A program made the position numbers and the translations under genes. DNA of 64,000 nucleotides from Phycisphaerales bacterium (GTDB lineage: Bacteria; Planctomycetota; Phycisphaerae; UBA1845; UTPLA1), in the NCBI GenBank assembly GCA_020639075.1, contig JACKHI010000002.1, positions 124,001 through 188,000 on the forward strand. The letters run 5' to 3'. This document shows, in pieces, positions 61,246 to 64,000 of the stretch. The number at the start of each line of letters is the position of its first letter. Positions within the stretch are counted from its first letter, which is position 1. The notes under the pieces were generated by a model. It saw nothing but the letters and a program-made list of their open reading frames with translations, did no database searches and had not been told where the DNA came from.

Positions 61246-62820
61246 TCAGCCGCGATCCTCGTTGGCGATCAGAGATTCGAGCTTTTGCGACACGTCTTCC
61301 ACGATGTTCTTCTTATTGCCGCTGACAACGTGGCTGACGACGCCCTTGGGGTCGATCACGATGAGGCACGGGTATCCGGTTGCCTTGAATCGGCGTCCGA
61401 CCACGTTTCCAGGGTCGATCGCGAGTTCTGCATTGGCGCCGAGATCGGACACGACGGAGAGGACTTCTTCGGGCGTGAAGTCCTTTCGCATTTTCTCGCT
61501 GACATTGACGAAGCGGACGCCCATGGGTTCGAACTGGAGTCGAATCTGTTCGACCTTCGGTAGTTGCCGCTTGCAGTGGGGGCAATTGGGGGCAAAGAAG
61601 TTGAGGACGGTTGCCGGATGGCCTTCCAATTCGAGGTTGGTGACAGGGAAGCCGTCCATGGTCTTCAAATCGTAAGTCGGCGCCGGCTTTCCGATGGTTT
61701 CGAACACGGGTTTTTTTCTTGCGGCCGTGGGTGTTTTCGTCGGCCGTTTCGGGGTATTTCGTGCGACTTGTCTGGGCGGTGTGGCGCGACGGGCGGATTG
61801 AGCGATTGTGACGGTCAATACCGGGAACTCCGCATCATCAGTTTTCAGGATGATATTGGAGCCGGTCGGCGACAACGTGTAGTTCGCCGGCAGCTTGACC
61901 TGAACGCGGTATTTGCGGCCGTCGATCACATCTTTCGTCACGACTTTGACGTTCTTATCCTCGCACGTTGCGCCCGTGACGTGGACGGGTTTGTCGCCGT
62001 TGTTCTGGACATTCAGGACGTGGACGCTTGGTGCATCCGGTCGTTCGGCCGTTGCGGGCGTCGCGATGGAAATTACGCGGGGCAGCACCTCGACCCGTTC
62101 GGGCATGATCGCGAATACGCCGATTGACAATTCGGGCTGCGAAGGGTTGTTGGTCTTGATGAGAATATCACCTCGGTAGGTTCCCGGCTCGTAGGGCGGG
62201 TGAGCGTCCACATAGAGCTCGAAGGCGTGTCCCGGCGATGTTTCGATGAGATCGTATTCGAAGTGCTTGTCGAGCGAGGACGGCACCATCGTGAGAGAGA
62301 CGGGGCGCTCGGAGCGATTGACGATCGTGACTTTGCGCTCGCGATGACCGTCGCCATCGAGTTTTCCGAAACCGATCGCACTCGGCGTGACCTCGAGGAA
62401 ATGGCGAATGACACCGCTGAGCGTGAGGGTCATTTGCGGAGAGCGGGGGTCATTCGAGTTAAGTGTGATCCTCTTTTCGAATGCGCCCGGGCGAAGCAGC
62501 TTTCCATCGACTTTGACGACGAGCGATGCGTCGCCATTCGGGGCCAGCGGCGTCGCGGGCTTCAATTCCGCGGTCACGTCGCTCGGGGTATCGATCCGGG
62601 AGATGGTTAGTTCGGCGTTGCCAGCGTTATGAATGCGGAAGGTATGTTCGATGGGCTGATCGATCCATCGCTCGCCGGCGTTGGCCATAACGCTGTCGAT
62701 CTTCAGGACCGGCTGGGGCGGCGTCGCGGCCGAATCGGTCGCCTGGGCTTGGGCCAGCGCAGGGAAGCCGGCTAACGTCACGATGACGACGATCACGAGA
62801 TCACGGATTCCGCTGCGCAT
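61246..62820 (-). CDS. Exported DUF1573-like/TlpA thioredoxin fusion
   Basis: 524 residues: a signal peptide (VIVVIVTLAGFPALAQA), tandem β-sandwich domains of DUF1573/ASPM-SPD-2-Hydin type (FRIHNAGNAELTISRI; VHVLNVQNNGDKPVHV), a basic linker (APTR/KKP-rich, about 340-370), and a TlpA-like thioredoxin domain with NFFAPNCPHC (redox Cys413 and Cys416) and a cis-Pro segment GYPCLIVID. It is probably a periplasmic thiol-disulfide protein. ATG 62820 begins the signal peptide. No cytochrome maturation genes are adjacent. Confidence 0.88.
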   Translation of the reverse strand: MRSGIRDLVIVVIVTLAGFPALAQAQATDSAATPPQPVLKIDSVMANAGERWIDQPIEHTFRIHNAGNAELTISRIDTPSDVTAELKPATPLAPNGDASLVVKVDGKLLRPGAFEKRITLNSNDPRSPQMTLTLSGVIRHFLEVTPSAIGFGKLDGDGHRERKVTIVNRSERPVSLTMVPSSLDKHFEYDLIETSPGHAFELYVDAHPPYEPGTYRGDILIKTNNPSQPELSIGVFAIMPERVEVLPRVISIATPATAERPDAPSVHVLNVQNNGDKPVHVTGATCEDKNVKVVTKDVIDGRKYRVQVKLPANYTLSPTGSNIILKTDDAEFPVLTVTIAQSARRATPPRQVARNTPKRPTKTPTAARKKPVFETIGKPAPTYDLKTMDGFPVTNLELEGHPATVLNFFAPNCPHCKRQLPKVEQIRLQFEPMGVRFVNVSEKMRKDFTPEEVLSVVSDLGANAELAIDPGNVVGRRFKATGYPCLIVIDPKGVVSHVVSGNKKNIVEDVSQKLESLIANEDRG

Positions 62821-63004
62821 GGCAACTCCTGATAGGACGGGCAATTCCGGCGTCCCGAAAGAACCGAGCTTGCGGGCGACTCTCCGTCTGCACCGCGTGC
62901 GCATTCTATGTTAGCACCGCGTGAGCGGTAGGTCCGAATGCTAAATCGGTGCCGTAAGCGTATCGCTTGAGGGGCAATTAGACATGTAACGGATTGGAAA
63001 CGAT

Positions 63005-63829
63005 CTACGATTCCCGTCGTCGTCTAAGCAGGAGGCCCGCGGCGAGCAGGAGGCAGGCGCCGGCCGGTTCGGGAATGTACGTCATGCCGGCAAGGCCCTC
63101 GGACAACGGTACGCCGCCGGGCAGCATCATGGTACCGAACGGGAAGAGGATCTGGGCGGCGGTTGAATAGAGGTAGAACTGATCTGTGCCGTTGGGGCCG
63201 CCATCGGCGAAGTAGATGTTCCCGGTCGCGGGGTCGACGACCATCCCGGCAGAGGGGCCAAGGTTGACTGAGACTCCGCCGATCAGCAGCGGATAGGTTT
63301 GGAGGATTGCCGCTGATCCGGCATCGACTCGGTATAGCAGGTCGTTGCCAGTGTCGAGGGCGAACAGGTTGCCGGCCGCGTCGAAGGCGATCGCCGAAAT
63401 ATCCCCGTTGGCGATGACGACACCGACAGTCGTGCCGGCGCCCGTCGTCGTATCAATCGTGTAAAGGCGATCGGCGCCAAAGGACTGCACGCCATAGAGC
63501 TGCCCCGAAATCGGGTCGACGGCGAGATCGCCTTCTGTGACATCGAGGCCGACGAAGCCGATCGGGCTCGATGCGCCGGTCGAGTGGTTGATCTGCCAGA
63601 GGAAATCCGTCGCTGAATCGATGCCGTAGAGGACGCCGTCCTGGCCCAGTGCGATACCGCTGAGGGTGCCGATGCCGGTGGGTCTCGGATTGGAGACGGC
63701 TCCGGTTTCGGTCATGTCATAGAGCATGCCGAAGAAGTCGGCGCCGATGAGATCAGCGGCGCGAGCGGATGACGTCAGGCACAACGCAATACCCAACGCG
63801 AAAGCGGCGTATGGAATTCTGGATTTCAC
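63005..63829 (-). CDS. PEP-CTERM exported β-propeller-like protein
   Basis: 274 residues: a signal peptide ending SSARA, repeats of about 40 residues with GIALGQDGVLYGID, DLAVDPISGQLYGV, AIAFDAAGNLFALD and GMVVDPATGNIYFAD that suggest a β-propeller, and a canonical C-terminal I-P-E-P-A-G, hydrophobic stretch and RRRRES from residue 252. It is predicted to be an exosortase substrate. The gene stands alone near the right edge. Confidence 0.88.
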   Translation of the reverse strand: MKSRIPYAAFALGIALCLTSSARAADLIGADFFGMLYDMTETGAVSNPRPTGIGTLSGIALGQDGVLYGIDSATDFLWQINHSTGASSPIGFVGLDVTEGDLAVDPISGQLYGVQSFGADRLYTIDTTTGAGTTVGVVIANGDISAIAFDAAGNLFALDTGNDLLYRVDAGSAAILQTYPLLIGGVSVNLGPSAGMVVDPATGNIYFADGGPNGTDQFYLYSTAAQILFPFGTMMLPGGVPLSEGLAGMTYIPEPAGACLLLAAGLLLRRRRES

Positions 63830-64000
63830 TGTGGATGGCTACCTTTCCCCCTGGAAGGTCTATTTTTTCGCGGCGACCAGTAGGTCTCGTGGATGAATAG
63901 TCCTTCTTCAGTGATTAGAGTATATCGAGAGGCCGGCCTTCGGATCAACCGCAGCGACATCGGGCCGGCCTCCCGATCGGGTTCCGGCGGCAGGGATTGC
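63830..64000. other. Upstream region of the PEP-CTERM propeller gene
   Basis: 171 bp to the window end. It contains a T-run near 63864 and is AT-richer around 63895-63925. Nothing definite is identifiable. Confidence 0.3.

Overview
The window looks like a chromosomal segment of a high-GC planctomycete. Evidence for this is a DUF1800/DUF1501 secreted pair, PEP-CTERM proteins, dockerin-type calcium loops on a β-helix protein and on a giant esterase-like protein, several small membrane proteins with a CxxCGY(N/D)L...CPECG zinc ribbon, an OlsF-like lipid acyltransferase fusion and many dispersed intergenic repeats. A Phycisphaerae-like lineage is my inference. kdsB points to a Kdo-type lipopolysaccharide, so a Gram-negative envelope. 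There are no rRNA genes, CRISPR arrays, complete transposons or prophages.

Layout. 0.65-3.3 kb (minus): moaDE fusion, DUF4149-like membrane protein, nth, and an AhpD/peroxidase-related gene with an in-frame TGA at its second redox cysteine, followed by a SECIS-like hairpin, so a probable selenoprotein. 3.4-5.8 kb (plus): AMP nucleosidase and a GT-C glycosyltransferase-like membrane protein. 5.9-6.2 kb: a 35-residue hydrophobic peptide with a strong ribosome site behind a sigma-54-like promoter. 6.4-9.7 kb (minus): a Tyr/Pro-rich secreted protein, uppP, pgsA and a double zinc-ribbon protein. 9.7-10.9 kb: no convincing gene. 10.9-18.5 kb (plus): DUF1800, DUF1501 and a 1362-residue multidomain exported protein with a degenerate hydrolase domain. 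18.8-23.9 kb: tRNA-Tyr, rfbD, metF, a glutathione peroxidase, kdsB and small genes.

24.08-24.97 kb is the most unusual locus. tRNA-Ser(GGA) is preceded 809 bp upstream by an exact 42-bp copy of its 5' half. The AT-richer DNA between carries subterminal direct repeats and two tiny membrane-protein genes but no integrase. It looks like a minimal tRNA-targeted non-autonomous element.

25-32.5 kb: exported proteins, a VOC protein, zinc-ribbon membrane proteins and the OlsF-like acyltransferase. 32.8-42.6 kb (minus): a complete MoxR/Bat aerotolerance-type operon (moxR, DUF58, DUF4381-like, batA-batE) interrupted by a four-helix-bundle (S23-like) cassette. 42.8-53.5 kb: a membrane EEP phosphatase, an NhaC-type antiporter, a membrane-anchored MsrB-MsrA fusion, tRNA-Ile2, a lipoprotein cyanophycinase with a low-complexity insert, an SbcD-like/GIY-YIG nuclease fusion and a coiled-coil protein. 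54-64 kb (minus): two PEP-CTERM proteins, a 1695-residue Asp-rich 23-repeat protein and a DUF1573-thioredoxin fusion.

Themes: envelope building (uppP, pgsA, kdsB, rfbD, GT-C, OlsF-like), export and surface display (DUF1800/1501, dockerin, PEP-CTERM, calcium repeats) and oxidative repair outside the cytoplasm (Msr fusion, exported Gpx, TlpA-like, AhpD-like). Three intergenic regions share a REP-like palindromic element.
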